DNA of 20,195 nt from Candidatus Neomicrothrix sp. UBA4542 (GCA_002388005.1 DGLO01000103.1:40206-60400); one strand, 5' to 3'; shown: positions 7,361-15,479, counted from the stretch's first letter. Numbers and translations are program-made. Notes: a model not told the origin generated them from the letters alone.

Positions 7361-8076
7361 TTAGCTCTCTTCCTGACTAAACCAGTTACGACTACCTCTA
7401 GAGTGGACCGCCACCCGAGTCGAGACGCGGACGCTCTGACGACATCTCTGCATTGACGGACTCTATGTGCGACCCCTCTCGGCCCTCTGCCTGATGGTTG
7501 GTGGGAAAATGGGGTTGGGATTTCTTGGATTCGCGCGCCTGCAACATGTGCATCGATCGTGAGTGCCACTTCGAGGCCGAATCCGTCAGCAAGTTCCAGC
7601 GAACGCATAAGCGGCCCGTTCACTGCCCGTTGACCCGACAACGGTTCGATAAATCGCCGCCCGGTCGCTTCCTCCAGTAACCGCTCTGCTGCGCGTTTAA
7701 CGATCCCGAATCCGCGCGAGCGTCCACTCTTTGGAAAGATCCCTATGGTCATATCTGCATGATCGTCAGCCAATGGTTGGAGAAGAATCTTTGCATGAGA
7801 TGCTGAAGTTCCGAGATCGGCGTCTAGGAGCAAGTAACTCTCCGGGGCTCCTGAAGCCGTTATACCGGCGGCCACGGCTCCTCCTTTGCCTTGATTACGT
7901 TCGAGGGTGACAACGCGGGCACCAGCCTCTCGAGCCATTTCGCCAGTGCCGTCTACTGAGCCATCATCGACTACCACCACTTCACCGATCGCGCTGAGCT
8001 CGACGAGCGCGCTGACCGTCGCAGCGATCGAATCGACTCTGTCTCTTGCGGGCACGATCGCCACTACATGAGTCAT
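7357..8076 (-). CDS. Family 2 glycosyltransferase (GT-A fold)
   Basis: 239 aa from the ATG at 8076, which overlaps the steB stop as ATGA. The N-terminal nucleotide-sugar-binding half has AIVPARD, VVVVDDGSVDGT (33-44) and GKGGAVAAGI. The metal-binding DxD is DAD at 85-87 (YLLLDADLGT). The acceptor side has EPLSGQRAV (144-152) and GFGLEVALTIDA (165-176), as in dolichyl-phosphate-mannose-synthase-like and glucosyl-3-phosphoglycerate-synthase-like enzymes. No C-terminal transmembrane helix is visible, so it is probably cytoplasmic or peripheral. The next gene starts inside its stop codon, indicating translational coupling to the MraY/WecA-like protein. The two may act in one pathway, with the membrane enzyme loading a lipid carrier and this enzyme transferring a sugar. 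The substrate is unknown. Confidence 0.82.
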   Translation of the reverse strand: MTHVVAIVPARDRVDSIAATVSALVELSAIGEVVVVDDGSVDGTGEMAREAGARVVTLERNQGKGGAVAAGITASGAPESYLLLDADLGTSASHAKILLQPLADDHADMTIGIFPKSGRSRGFGIVKRAAERLLEEATGRRFIEPLSGQRAVNGPLMRSLELADGFGLEVALTIDAHVAGARIQEIPTPFSHQPSGRGPRGVAHRVRQCRDVVRASASRLGWRSTLEVVVTGLVRKRAK

Positions 8077-9161
8077 TGAGGCAGTCGTCCTTCGGAGGTG
8101 TCGAGGTCACCGTAATGACCCGTCGCTGGAAGGCGATCCAACCCCAACAAAAGAGAGAGCCGACCTTCGAACGACATGATCTCATCAAAGGTCGACAAGT
8201 TCTTCGCGAGTACAGAGTCGTTGCGGACTCGATTGACTATTTGCCCTCGAGTTTTTCCTTCGACGGCGACTTCCAGTAACGCGGCAGTTCCTGGATCACC
8301 TAGTCGAGATATCGCTTGTAGAAGCGGTACGAAAAATCCGTCGTGGAGATCGAGGTGTTGCGGGTCGTTGACGATGATCACTCGGTTAGCGGAATTCGAA
8401 ATGCTTTCAAGATCGCGCGTTGACAGGTAACGGTCGAAGCGCAGCAAACCCAGGTCTCTAAGGTCGCTTATCAGCACTGGTGTCGGGGTGGCGCCAGATC
8501 GAAAAAGCATTTCTTCAACCAAAAGCGAGCTCGCAACACCCGACACGGTTATATCAGCAACGTCAACATGATCTTGATCCTTGCCGTAGAGCTCGGACAA
8601 CCCATCTAAGGTTTCCTGGTTCTCAAAGTTCATGGCCGGCTCAATCCAGAGTGTTCCCAAATACTCGCCGTCCGAACGGGTCAGAAGATCTCTAATTTTC
8701 CACGCTATCGAGCTATCTATTCCTGTCGGTGCGAGCATGATCCAAGACGTGCCACGCAATCGTGCCCTCGGCATCGCCGTTTCAAACCTGTTCAGCAGGC
8801 TGTCAGTCGCTGCCTTATGGAGTTCTATTTCTTGGATCAAAGTGGCTCTTTGCTCATTCGCCGCGCTGCGTTCAGCAACAAGTTCGGTTTGATGCGTTTC
8901 GACCTGTTCTAGAGCAGATAATTGAGCTTCTTCTTTTTCCGTTATCGCAGCATCTTTATCTGCTACCGCAGCATCTTTATCTGCTACTGCCGCTTCTTTG
9001 TCTCTTACTGCTTCTTCGCGTTCAGCCTCGAACTCATTTACTTGGTCTTCCAGCTCGTTTACAAGAAAGGAGTCAACGAAGGTGGAGCCGAGTGCCAAAC
9101 CGATTCCCAGAGCCAGGAACACAGCCACAATGCTGATGATGTGATATCGCAGATTGATCAC
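8073..9161 (-). CDS. steB: SteB/MctB-like membrane-anchored coiled-coil protein (Rv1698 family)
   Basis: 362 aa from a GTG at 9161, 7 nt after the steA stop. The N-terminus NLRYHIISIVAVFLALGIG is a single membrane anchor (about 8-26). It is followed by a coiled coil (about 34-125) with a run of near-identical heptads (residues 51-79), then a globular domain of about 230 residues that would lie outside the membrane. The M. tuberculosis homologue Rv1698 was described as a copper transport protein (MctB). The Corynebacterium homologue SteB acts with SteA in cell separation. The adjacent steA, and the neighbouring envelope-type enzymes, favour the division role here; I see no Cys-rich or His/Met-rich metal-binding motif. 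The symbol follows synteny and family resemblance. Confidence 0.8.
   Translation of the reverse strand: MINLRYHIISIVAVFLALGIGLALGSTFVDSFLVNELEDQVNEFEAEREEAVRDKEAAVADKDAAVADKDAAITEKEEAQLSALEQVETHQTELVAERSAANEQRATLIQEIELHKAATDSLLNRFETAMPRARLRGTSWIMLAPTGIDSSIAWKIRDLLTRSDGEYLGTLWIEPAMNFENQETLDGLSELYGKDQDHVDVADITVSGVASSLLVEEMLFRSGATPTPVLISDLRDLGLLRFDRYLSTRDLESISNSANRVIIVNDPQHLDLHDGFFVPLLQAISRLGDPGTAALLEVAVEGKTRGQIVNRVRNDSVLAKNLSTFDEIMSFEGRLSLLLGLDRLPATGHYGDLDTSEGRLPQ
8947..9009 (-). repeat. 21-bp tandem repeat in the steB coiled coil
   Basis: Three 21-bp units (8947-8967, 8968-8988, 8989-9009) encode heptads of the type AAVADKD. The first two units differ at one base and the third is more diverged. 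The length is a multiple of three and of the seven-residue coiled-coil repeat, so copy-number change would lengthen the coil without breaking the frame. Confidence 0.85.
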
Positions 9162-9168
9162 TTCAAAA

Positions 9169-10320
9169 TCACATTCCTAGATTCAGCCACAGGGTGCGCA
9201 ACAACAAGCGGACTGGTTCTGTTACAGCAGCGATAACGGTAAGGGTGAATAACGCCGAAAGAATCAGTAAACCCAGATCGCCCTTTCGGACTTGGGTGCG
9301 GTAGAGACGACTGACTCCTTTCGCGTCGACGAGGATGGCAGAGACTTTCATCCTGGTGAGAAAAGTTGAAGCCATTCCTCTACGTCCCTTATCAAAAAAG
9401 TCGGCCATGGAGGTGTGGGATCCTACGAGAACTATGAGTTCTGCTCGTTCTTCGAACGCCATTCGCATGGCAATGTCCTCGCTCGTGCCGACGCCCTCCA
9501 CAACTGAGTAGCCAACACCAAGGCGGTCTAATCGTGCTGCCCCAGGAGCGAGTCCGCCTGGGTAGGCGTGTACCAGCAATTGGGCTCCACAAGTGATGGC
9601 GTCTCTCGATACCGAGTCGAAGTCACCAAGGATTAGATCGGGCGTCACCCCTACTTCGAGCAACGCATCGGCGCCGCCATCAACACCAACGAGTATTGGT
9701 CGCATCTCGCGCATATATCCGGATCTTCGCAGCGCCGCCAAATCTTCGCGGTAATCGATTCCGCGAACGACTACCAAGATCTGTCGTTGGGAGAGTTCTA
9801 CTGAAAGTTCTGGGAGTACTAGATCATCGGTAATGAGTTCGGGCTCCGTTGCCAGATACTGAAGCGTGTTCGTGGCGAACTGCCCTAATTCACCACGTAC
9901 AGCTTCTCGCGCTAATTCAAGTCGCTGTTCTAAATCTTTGACTGTAGGTCGACTTCCGCGGCAAATGGCCTGGTCGTTCATGTAGACGCGATCATCGATG
10001 ACAGACAGCTTGTCTCCTTCTTGAATCCGGTTGAATGCCCCAACCCCAATGCCGTCAATTAGCGGAACTCCCGACTGAACAAGCACAAGCGCTCCGAGGG
10101 CGGGGTAGCGGCCAGACATACTTTGGGATGCATTCAGAACCGCTGATACCTTGGCCGCCACGAGGCCCTCTGCTGCCACCCGATCAAGGTCTCGATGGTT
10201 AATGACTGCTATCTCTCCGGGTTGAAGCCGCGGGATTAGATTCTTGGTTCTGCGATCCACGCGCGCTCTGGCTGCGACCTTTTTTCCTTGCGTTACGCCT
10301 TCGCTACGCCTGAGTCTCAC
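9169..10320 (-). CDS. steA: SteA-like putative cytokinetic ring protein (Rv1697 family)
   Basis: 383 aa from a GTG at 10320 whose GTGA overlaps the recN stop. The central part resembles thiamin pyrophosphokinase catalytic domains: GVDGGADALLEVGVTPDLIL (212-231) then GDFDS (232-236), with GTSEDIAM (278-285) where that fold has a Thr-Asp motif. A C-terminal hydrophobic helix (about 349-366) would anchor it in the membrane with a short basic tail. In Corynebacterium glutamicum SteA is a cell-separation factor that works with SteB. Mycobacterial Rv1697 occupies the same position after recN. Whether the TPK-like site is active is unknown. It is translationally coupled to recN and 7 nt upstream of steB. 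Confidence 0.87.
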   Translation of the reverse strand: MRLRRSEGVTQGKKVAARARVDRRTKNLIPRLQPGEIAVINHRDLDRVAAEGLVAAKVSAVLNASQSMSGRYPALGALVLVQSGVPLIDGIGVGAFNRIQEGDKLSVIDDRVYMNDQAICRGSRPTVKDLEQRLELAREAVRGELGQFATNTLQYLATEPELITDDLVLPELSVELSQRQILVVVRGIDYREDLAALRRSGYMREMRPILVGVDGGADALLEVGVTPDLILGDFDSVSRDAITCGAQLLVHAYPGGLAPGAARLDRLGVGYSVVEGVGTSEDIAMRMAFEERAELIVLVGSHTSMADFFDKGRRGMASTFLTRMKVSAILVDAKGVSRLYRTQVRKGDLGLLILSALFTLTVIAAVTEPVRLLLRTLWLNLGM

Positions 10321-11912
10321 ACCTGACTCCGATCGAGTTCTGCCTGTTGCAGAAGTTCAGTCGCATGTTCGCGGCCGCTTTCAGAATCGGGTTGACCGGC
10401 CAGCATTCGCGCTAGTTCACGGATGCGTTGATCTCCGGTCACCTCGGTGACAGTCGAAACGACATTTCGCCCGTCATCTGTCTTGTCGACTACAAGATGC
10501 TGGTTAGCGAAGGCGGCGACCTGTGGCAAGTGGGTGACGACCAGTACCTGATGGGTCATTCCTAAGCGACCTAAGGCTTTGCCGACTGCGATAGCTGCAG
10601 CTCCACCTACTCCGGCGTCAACCTCGTCAAAGATGAGCGTGGGAGGGCCGGCGGTCAAAACCAACCGGAGAGAAAGCATGACTCTTGCGAGTTCTCCCCC
10701 CGAAGCTACTTTCGCGAGACCATGCAGGCCATCACCGCTATTGGCCCTAAACATGATTTCGACGTCGTCGCCAGGATCATCGCCTCTAACTTCCACGGAT
10801 AGATTGGCGTGTTCTAATGCAAGCTCGGGGAGGTAACGGTTCACCTCGTCAGAAAAAGCTGGTGCGGCGCGACGTCGACTCTCGGCCACGGCCTTTGCCG
10901 CTGCCGCTAGCTCTTCTCGAACCTTAGTGAGAGCTCTTTCCAGGTCAGCTGCGGACGCTTCGTGATGTAACAGCCGTTCGAGACGATCAAAGGCCTCGTT
11001 CTTGTAGGCGATGACGTCTTCCAGATTGTCGCCGTATTTGCGAATTAGGTCGAGCAGCAGCTGTCGTCGAGAGCGAACCTCTGCAAGGCGTTCAGGTTCG
11101 TCGTCGATGCCGTCAACCGTTTCGCGTATCTCGTTGGCCGCATCAGCAAGTTCGGCCTGAAATCCCCTTAAACGTTCAACCATCTCCCTGTAGGGCGCTC
11201 GCTCAGCGATCGCTCCGATGGCCTGACCTAAAAGGTCTAAGGCTCCATCGTCATCGGTGATGGTTGCTCGAGCACGATTCCCCTGTTCGATATGGGTTGT
11301 CGCGTCAGCTAGTAATTCTTCAAGATCTGCAAGGGCATCGGTTTCACCCGGATCGTCTAGGTCGGCTTGGTTAAGTTCATCAACCTGGAACTGCAGCAAG
11401 TCGATTTCCCGGGCGCGCGTTGCTGCGTCGCCACCCGTGTCTTCGATTTCTTCTAACAGCCGTCGCTCTTCGAGGCGGGCGGCACCCAGGGGGTCGAGGT
11501 CGACCTGGCCGTATTGATCCAAGGCCGAGCGTTGCACTTTTTGCCTCAACAAAGATTGGTGCTGATGTTGCCCGTGTAAATCGACCAAATCGGAACCTAC
11601 TTCTGCGAGTTGAGAGGCCCGAGCTAAAGAGCCGTTGAGGTACGCCCTGCTGCGACCTTCGGCCGGTATGACGCGACGTAAAATGACCTCTTCGCCTCCG
11701 GGTATTTCGAATCGACCCTCCACCGATGCCTCTTCGGCTCCATTTCGCACCATTGAAGGGTCAGCTCGACCTCCGGTGAGTAGTTCGATGGCCTGAACCA
11801 CCATGGTTTTACCAGCACCCGTCTCACCGGTGAGCACACTGACGCCCGGCTGAAGTAGCAACGTCGAAGCCTCAATCACACCGAGATTCTGGACTGAGAG
11901 TTCCAGAAGCAT
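10317..11912 (-). CDS. recN: DNA repair protein RecN
   Basis: 531 aa. RecN is an SMC-like ATPase that acts at DNA double-strand breaks. Walker A is GETGAGKT (29-36). A long coiled-coil region occupies the middle (about 150-370). The ABC signature ASGGELARVML is near 403-413, and Walker B, LIFDEVDAGVGG, near 426-437. The start is the ATG at 11912, which shares one base with the nadK stop (TGATG) and has AAGGA 6 nt upstream. A longer in-frame reading from 12002 would lie inside nadK and adds a sequence foreign to the family. Length is normal for RecN. Confidence 0.95.
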   Translation of the reverse strand: MLLELSVQNLGVIEASTLLLQPGVSVLTGETGAGKTMVVQAIELLTGGRADPSMVRNGAEEASVEGRFEIPGGEEVILRRVIPAEGRSRAYLNGSLARASQLAEVGSDLVDLHGQHQHQSLLRQKVQRSALDQYGQVDLDPLGAARLEERRLLEEIEDTGGDAATRAREIDLLQFQVDELNQADLDDPGETDALADLEELLADATTHIEQGNRARATITDDDGALDLLGQAIGAIAERAPYREMVERLRGFQAELADAANEIRETVDGIDDEPERLAEVRSRRQLLLDLIRKYGDNLEDVIAYKNEAFDRLERLLHHEASAADLERALTKVREELAAAAKAVAESRRRAAPAFSDEVNRYLPELALEHANLSVEVRGDDPGDDVEIMFRANSGDGLHGLAKVASGGELARVMLSLRLVLTAGPPTLIFDEVDAGVGGAAAIAVGKALGRLGMTHQVLVVTHLPQVAAFANQHLVVDKTDDGRNVVSTVTEVTGDQRIRELARMLAGQPDSESGREHATELLQQAELDRSQV

Positions 11913-12769
11913 CAGCGGTCCTTGAGTCCAAACTTTTGTTTCAAAACTTGTTGAAAGCTCCCGGACCCTGAGGTGACGACACGAGCGATGGTGTCTGAGC
12001 ATGTCGCGATCATCACGTCGCTGTCAGATAGGGCGGCAACGCTGCGACCGTCGACGGACAGGTTGGCTTCTCGTTCGCCGACCACTGAGATCCGAATCTC
12101 AGTGTCTGGCCTGAGAACTAGCGAACGATCAAACAACATGTGTGGTGCCACCGGTGTGAGCTGCAACGACCAATGAGTTGGCGCCACAATCGAGCCGCGT
12201 GCTGACAGGTTGTATGCGGTAGAACCGGTGGGTGTCGAAACGATTAACCCATCTCCGGCGTAGGTTGCAAACGGAGAGCCGTCGATAGTGACTTCGAGTC
12301 GTACCGTGTGGCCTTGAGCCTTCTTCTCCAGAACAGCCTCGTTGAGGCCGATCCAGCCACCTTCTGTGCCACCATCTGACCGTTCTATTCGGGCCTCTAC
12401 CATCAATCGCTCTTCAACTGGTAAATCTCCCGCTAAGGCAAGGCCTATCGCATTTTGAGCATCATCAGCCTCGAATTCAGTCAAGTAGCCAAGATGCCCA
12501 ACATTTACCCCGAGAACCGGCACGTCGTGCGCTGCGAATAGTTCAAATGTTCGGAGCATGGTGCCGTCGCCACCCACACTTACGGCCAGGTCGGCTCCCT
12601 TCGTAAATTCCTCTTTAGCGCTTTGAAATTCAGAGCGATCGATGACAGTCGCTTCCTTTTCAAGCAATCGAACGGCGTGCCCTGAATCGTTCAGGTAGCT
12701 CGCTATCTGAGTTGCTAGTTCAACCGCTTCAACACGGTCGGGATGCAGCATCATCGCTACCACACTCAT
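11912..12769 (-). CDS. nadK: NAD kinase
   Basis: 285 aa. It phosphorylates NAD to NADP with ATP or polyphosphate. The diagnostic GGDGT motif is at residues 66-70 (SVGGDGTMLRTF), followed by VLGVNVGHLGYLTEF (85-99). The C-terminal NAD-binding segment includes GLIVSTPTGSTAYNLSARG and TPVAPHMLFDRSLVL. Length fits bacterial NAD kinases. The ATG at 12769 overlaps the tlyA stop as ATGA. The order tlyA-nadK-recN is a conserved bacterial arrangement. Confidence 0.96.
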   Translation of the reverse strand: MSVVAMMLHPDRVEAVELATQIASYLNDSGHAVRLLEKEATVIDRSEFQSAKEEFTKGADLAVSVGGDGTMLRTFELFAAHDVPVLGVNVGHLGYLTEFEADDAQNAIGLALAGDLPVEERLMVEARIERSDGGTEGGWIGLNEAVLEKKAQGHTVRLEVTIDGSPFATYAGDGLIVSTPTGSTAYNLSARGSIVAPTHWSLQLTPVAPHMLFDRSLVLRPDTEIRISVVGEREANLSVDGRSVAALSDSDVMIATCSDTIARVVTSGSGSFQQVLKQKFGLKDR

Positions 12770-13575
12770 GATGTCGCTTCTCCTTTGGCATCGGTTATCG
12801 CTTTAGTTATGGCCGCGGCGACTTGAACTGCATCTTCGGTTCCGGCTCGGCTATGCATAAAGAATTCTGTGTTTCCGCTGGCACCGCGAAGTGGTGAGGG
12901 CATTACAGCCATGATCCCGAAGCCTGAGTCAGAAACACATCTCGAAACTTTTTCCAGCACCTGGAACCACACGTCGGGGCTCCGTATTATTCCTTGGCCG
13001 CGAGCTGCTTCCACTCGGTCAGCCTCAAATTGTGGCTTTACCAGCATGAGTAGATCGCCGCGATTTCCGCAGAGATCAACCAAGCTGGGTAAAACCGTTC
13101 GTAACGATATGAAAGAAAGATCTGCTACCACCAGATCTCCCGATCCTCCTACATCGGCAGCTTCGATGTACCGGACATTCGTGCGCTCAAATACGTGTAC
13201 CCGCGGATGGTTGCGGATTCCTTGATCCAACTGGCCGTAGCCAACGTCGATCGCGACGACTTCCTGGGCTCCTCGTTGAAGGACACAGTCGGAAAACCCT
13301 CCTGTCGACGCACCGACATCAATTACGCGTTTGCCTGTGATTTCGATCTGAAAAGCGTTAAGTGCAGCGTCGAGTTTCTCGCCACCTCGCGAAACGAACT
13401 TGCGTCTTGATTTACTGACTACGACTGGATCACCGGGCGCGACCATCCGAGTGGGCTTGACGGCTATGGCTCCCCCCACCAATACCTGGCCGGCTCGAAT
13501 GAGTTCCCGAGCCCGGCTGCGGGTCGATACTAAATCGCGTCGCATCAACTCGGTATCAAGTGGGCGTCGCGTCAT
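12766..13575 (-). CDS. tlyA: TlyA-type rRNA 2'-O-methyltransferase
   Basis: 269 aa. TlyA methylates 2'-OH groups of rRNA cytidines; in mycobacteria these are C1409 of 16S and C1920 of 23S rRNA, which affects capreomycin sensitivity. The N-terminal S4 RNA-binding domain (about 1-60) contains RRDLVSTRSRARELIRAGQV. The FtsJ-like methyltransferase domain has the SAM loop DVGASTGGFSDCVL (86-99). Candidate catalytic residues are K67, D152 (ADLSFIS), K180 (MLVKPQFE) and E237 (NTEFFMH), in line with a K-D-K-E tetrad. The ATG at 13575 has GGAG nine bases upstream; an in-frame ATG at 13644 would add 23 residues with no family similarity. It is the first gene of the coupled run down to position 6500. 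Confidence 0.94.
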   Translation of the reverse strand: MTRRPLDTELMRRDLVSTRSRARELIRAGQVLVGGAIAVKPTRMVAPGDPVVVSKSRRKFVSRGGEKLDAALNAFQIEITGKRVIDVGASTGGFSDCVLQRGAQEVVAIDVGYGQLDQGIRNHPRVHVFERTNVRYIEAADVGGSGDLVVADLSFISLRTVLPSLVDLCGNRGDLLMLVKPQFEADRVEAARGQGIIRSPDVWFQVLEKVSRCVSDSGFGIMAVMPSPLRGASGNTEFFMHSRAGTEDAVQVAAAITKAITDAKGEATS

Positions 13576-13677
13576 AGCGAGGAGCTCCGTTGGTCTATGG
13601 ACGCTTTCCACACATAGATTGAAGCTACCAGCAGAGCCAGTCAACTGGATCAGACTTAGGTGAGCTTGGTTCGCGGC

Positions 13678-14460
13678 TCACCGAAAGATGGAACTGACGA
13701 GCGCGGCAAGATCATCGCCAACGACGTCGGGCTTAGGGTCGCAATCGATCACGTCTTGGGGGGAGGTGACTCCCGAGAGCACTAGGCCGAAGTCAAATTC
13801 GAGTTCAACTGCCAGCAAACCATCCGTAGCTGGAAGGTCTCCGACAACCAGGTTTCCCGGGGCTCCGCGTTGAGTGTCAAGCTGTTTCAAAGCGAGGTCA
13901 GCAATCGCGGGGTACGGCTTTCCTGCAATGGTCGGCTGGACTCGGCCCGCGACGCTCAGCGCTGCAGTTAACGATCCGTTTCCGGGAAGTAAACCTTCGG
14001 GGGTGGGGTAGGTGGGATCGTTGTTGGTCGAGATTAAGCGCGCTCCATGGTGAAGGGCGCGAGCTGAAGCGGCGAGGCGTGTGAAGTCGAAGTGTCGATG
14101 AAACCCGATGATCACCGCGTCGACGTCGTCGTGGGCATCAACTCCGTCACTAGGGTCCAGGGCAATGGCACCTTGTCCTTCAACCGCCTCGACGACTCCA
14201 GTTCCCGCGCACACGAGCACCCGTTCGTCGGATTGAACGAGAGATGCTGCGGCCATCGCGGAGGTAATGACTCTCCCGGTTGCATCGATCCCACATGCCC
14301 TTAACTTGCTTTCGACCTCACCTTTGGTGAGGGCAGAGAAGTTGGTGACAAAGAGAAGTTGTTCACCTAAATGGTCAAGGCGTTCGACGGCGCTCGCTGC
14401 GCCGGGGATCGGCTCGTCTGCTAACCAGACAACCCCGTCGAGATCCAGGATCCAAGCGAT
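13678..14460 (-). CDS. HAD IIA phosphatase (Rv1692-like) with apparent non-ATG start
   Basis: About 260 aa if translation begins at the ATC at 14460, 5 nt after the korB stop. HAD motif I reads WILDLDGVVW (Asp6, Asp8), motif II LFVTNFS (Thr39, Asn40), the conserved Lys lies in AGKPYP, and the last acidic motif is VVGDLPATDG. This is the NagD/HAD-IIA layout. The mycobacterial gene in this position, Rv1692, is a glycerol-3-phosphate phosphatase, so that or a related phosphate ester is the likely substrate. No ATG, GTG or TTG exists in frame between the upstream stop and motif I. The first ATG (14256) would remove motif I and the catalytic Asp. ATC at 14460 or CTG at 14478 are the candidates, or the start codon carries a base change. 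Confidence 0.82.
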   Translation of the reverse strand: MAWILDLDGVVWLADEPIPGAASAVERLDHLGEQLLFVTNFSALTKGEVESKLRACGIDATGRVITSAMAAASLVQSDERVLVCAGTGVVEAVEGQGAIALDPSDGVDAHDDVDAVIIGFHRHFDFTRLAASARALHHGARLISTNNDPTYPTPEGLLPGNGSLTAALSVAGRVQPTIAGKPYPAIADLALKQLDTQRGAPGNLVVGDLPATDGLLAVELEFDFGLVLSGVTSPQDVIDCDPKPDVVGDDLAALVSSIFR

Positions 14461-14465
14461 CTGGC

Positions 14466-15479
14466 TTAAACCTGCCAGGTTCCGCGCGAGCGGAGTAGTG
14501 CTTCGAGGTCGCCCGACCCCTTTTCATCGTTGGCCATTGCTAACTGAGATGTTGACGAGGTCGCGTATTCGATCCTATGGATGGCGCGGAAAACGCCGAT
14601 TGGTGTCGGTTCGAACGGGCCACGAGCCAGACGACTGAGCATGAACGCTGTTGAGGGGTCCGCCTTGCCTTCATCGTGAACAAGTAGAGCTGACTCCCCA
14701 ACGTCTGCTACCGACACGACTTTCGCCACGCCTCCCTCAACCACTACCCCGAACTCACTGTCAACTCCAAAGCGAATTGGATCACCGTGCTCAAGAGAGA
14801 TCAGGTTTGCGTCTCGGTTCGCCTTCTTCGTAATTTCTTCGAAAGCACCGTCGTTGAAGACGTTGCAGTTCTGGAAGACTTCGACAATTGCAGCGCCCTT
14901 GTGCGCATGGGCTCGACGGAACATTTCCATCATGTGTTGACGGTCCATGTCATGGGTACGGGCAACAAATGAGGCTTCAGCCCCGAGAGCGACAGACACC
15001 GGGTTGAACGGGGCATCGAGAGAGCCCATCGGGGAACTCTTTGTGATCTTGCCCACCTCACTGGTCGGCGAGAATTGGCCCTTCGTTAACCCGTAAATCA
15101 TGTTGTTGAAGAGCAGAACGTTGATGTTGACGTTCCTACGTAACGCATGAATGAGGTGGTTGCCGCCGATGGACATCATGTCGCCGTCGCCACCGATAAC
15201 CCAAATATCGAGATCGGGGCGGGCCATGGCGAGACCCGTCGCAATTGCGGGAGCGCGTCCGTGGATGCCATGCATCCCATAGGTATTCATGTAGTACGGG
15301 AACCGCGCTGCACAGCCAATGCCTGAGATGAACACCGTTTTTTCGCGATCAACTTCTAGCTCCGGCATGAGCATGCGCATCGCTGTCAATATCGAATAGT
15401 CACCACAACCCGGGCACCATCGAACTTCTTGATCCGTCGCCCAGTCTGCCGGCTCTGTCCGCATAGGGGTATCAGTCAT
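14466..15479 (-). CDS. korB: 2-oxoacid:ferredoxin oxidoreductase, beta subunit (2-oxoglutarate type)
   Basis: 337 aa. It binds thiamin diphosphate and, with the alpha subunit, oxidatively decarboxylates a 2-oxoacid to its acyl-CoA while reducing ferredoxin. Four cysteines are placed to hold a 4Fe-4S cluster: C22 and C25 (WCPGCGDYS), C56 (GIGCAA) and C205 (FQNCNVF). The TPP/Mg motif is GDGD (97-100) with N125-N126. LTKGQFSPTS is typical of the KorB/PorB family. The ATG at 15479 has AGGA nine bases upstream. The gap to korA is 23 nt. Overall similarity to the mycobacterial KorB type favours 2-oxoglutarate, but the substrate cannot be proved from sequence alone. Confidence 0.93.
   Translation of the reverse strand: MTDTPMRTEPADWATDQEVRWCPGCGDYSILTAMRMLMPELEVDREKTVFISGIGCAARFPYYMNTYGMHGIHGRAPAIATGLAMARPDLDIWVIGGDGDMMSIGGNHLIHALRRNVNINVLLFNNMIYGLTKGQFSPTSEVGKITKSSPMGSLDAPFNPVSVALGAEASFVARTHDMDRQHMMEMFRRAHAHKGAAIVEVFQNCNVFNDGAFEEITKKANRDANLISLEHGDPIRFGVDSEFGVVVEGGVAKVVSVADVGESALLVHDEGKADPSTAFMLSRLARGPFEPTPIGVFRAIHRIEYATSSTSQLAMANDEKGSGDLEALLRSRGTWQV

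Noticed and set aside
8947..9009. Tandem repeat considered as a CRISPR or noncoding array
   Set aside because: The units are adjacent with no spacers, lie inside a coding frame, and match the seven-residue coiled-coil period.
8762..9136. Plus-strand frame with a leucine-rich repeat-like translation
   Set aside because: This is the reverse-strand shadow of the steB coiled-coil repeats.
11913..12002. Upstream extension of recN by 30 residues
   Set aside because: It lies entirely within nadK, and the ATG at 11912 has a good ribosome binding site and the expected RecN N-terminus.
13576..13677. Possible promoter (TTGACT at 13644-13639) or small gene before tlyA
   Set aside because: No acceptable -10 lies at the proper distance and no convincing small reading frame with a ribosome binding site is present.
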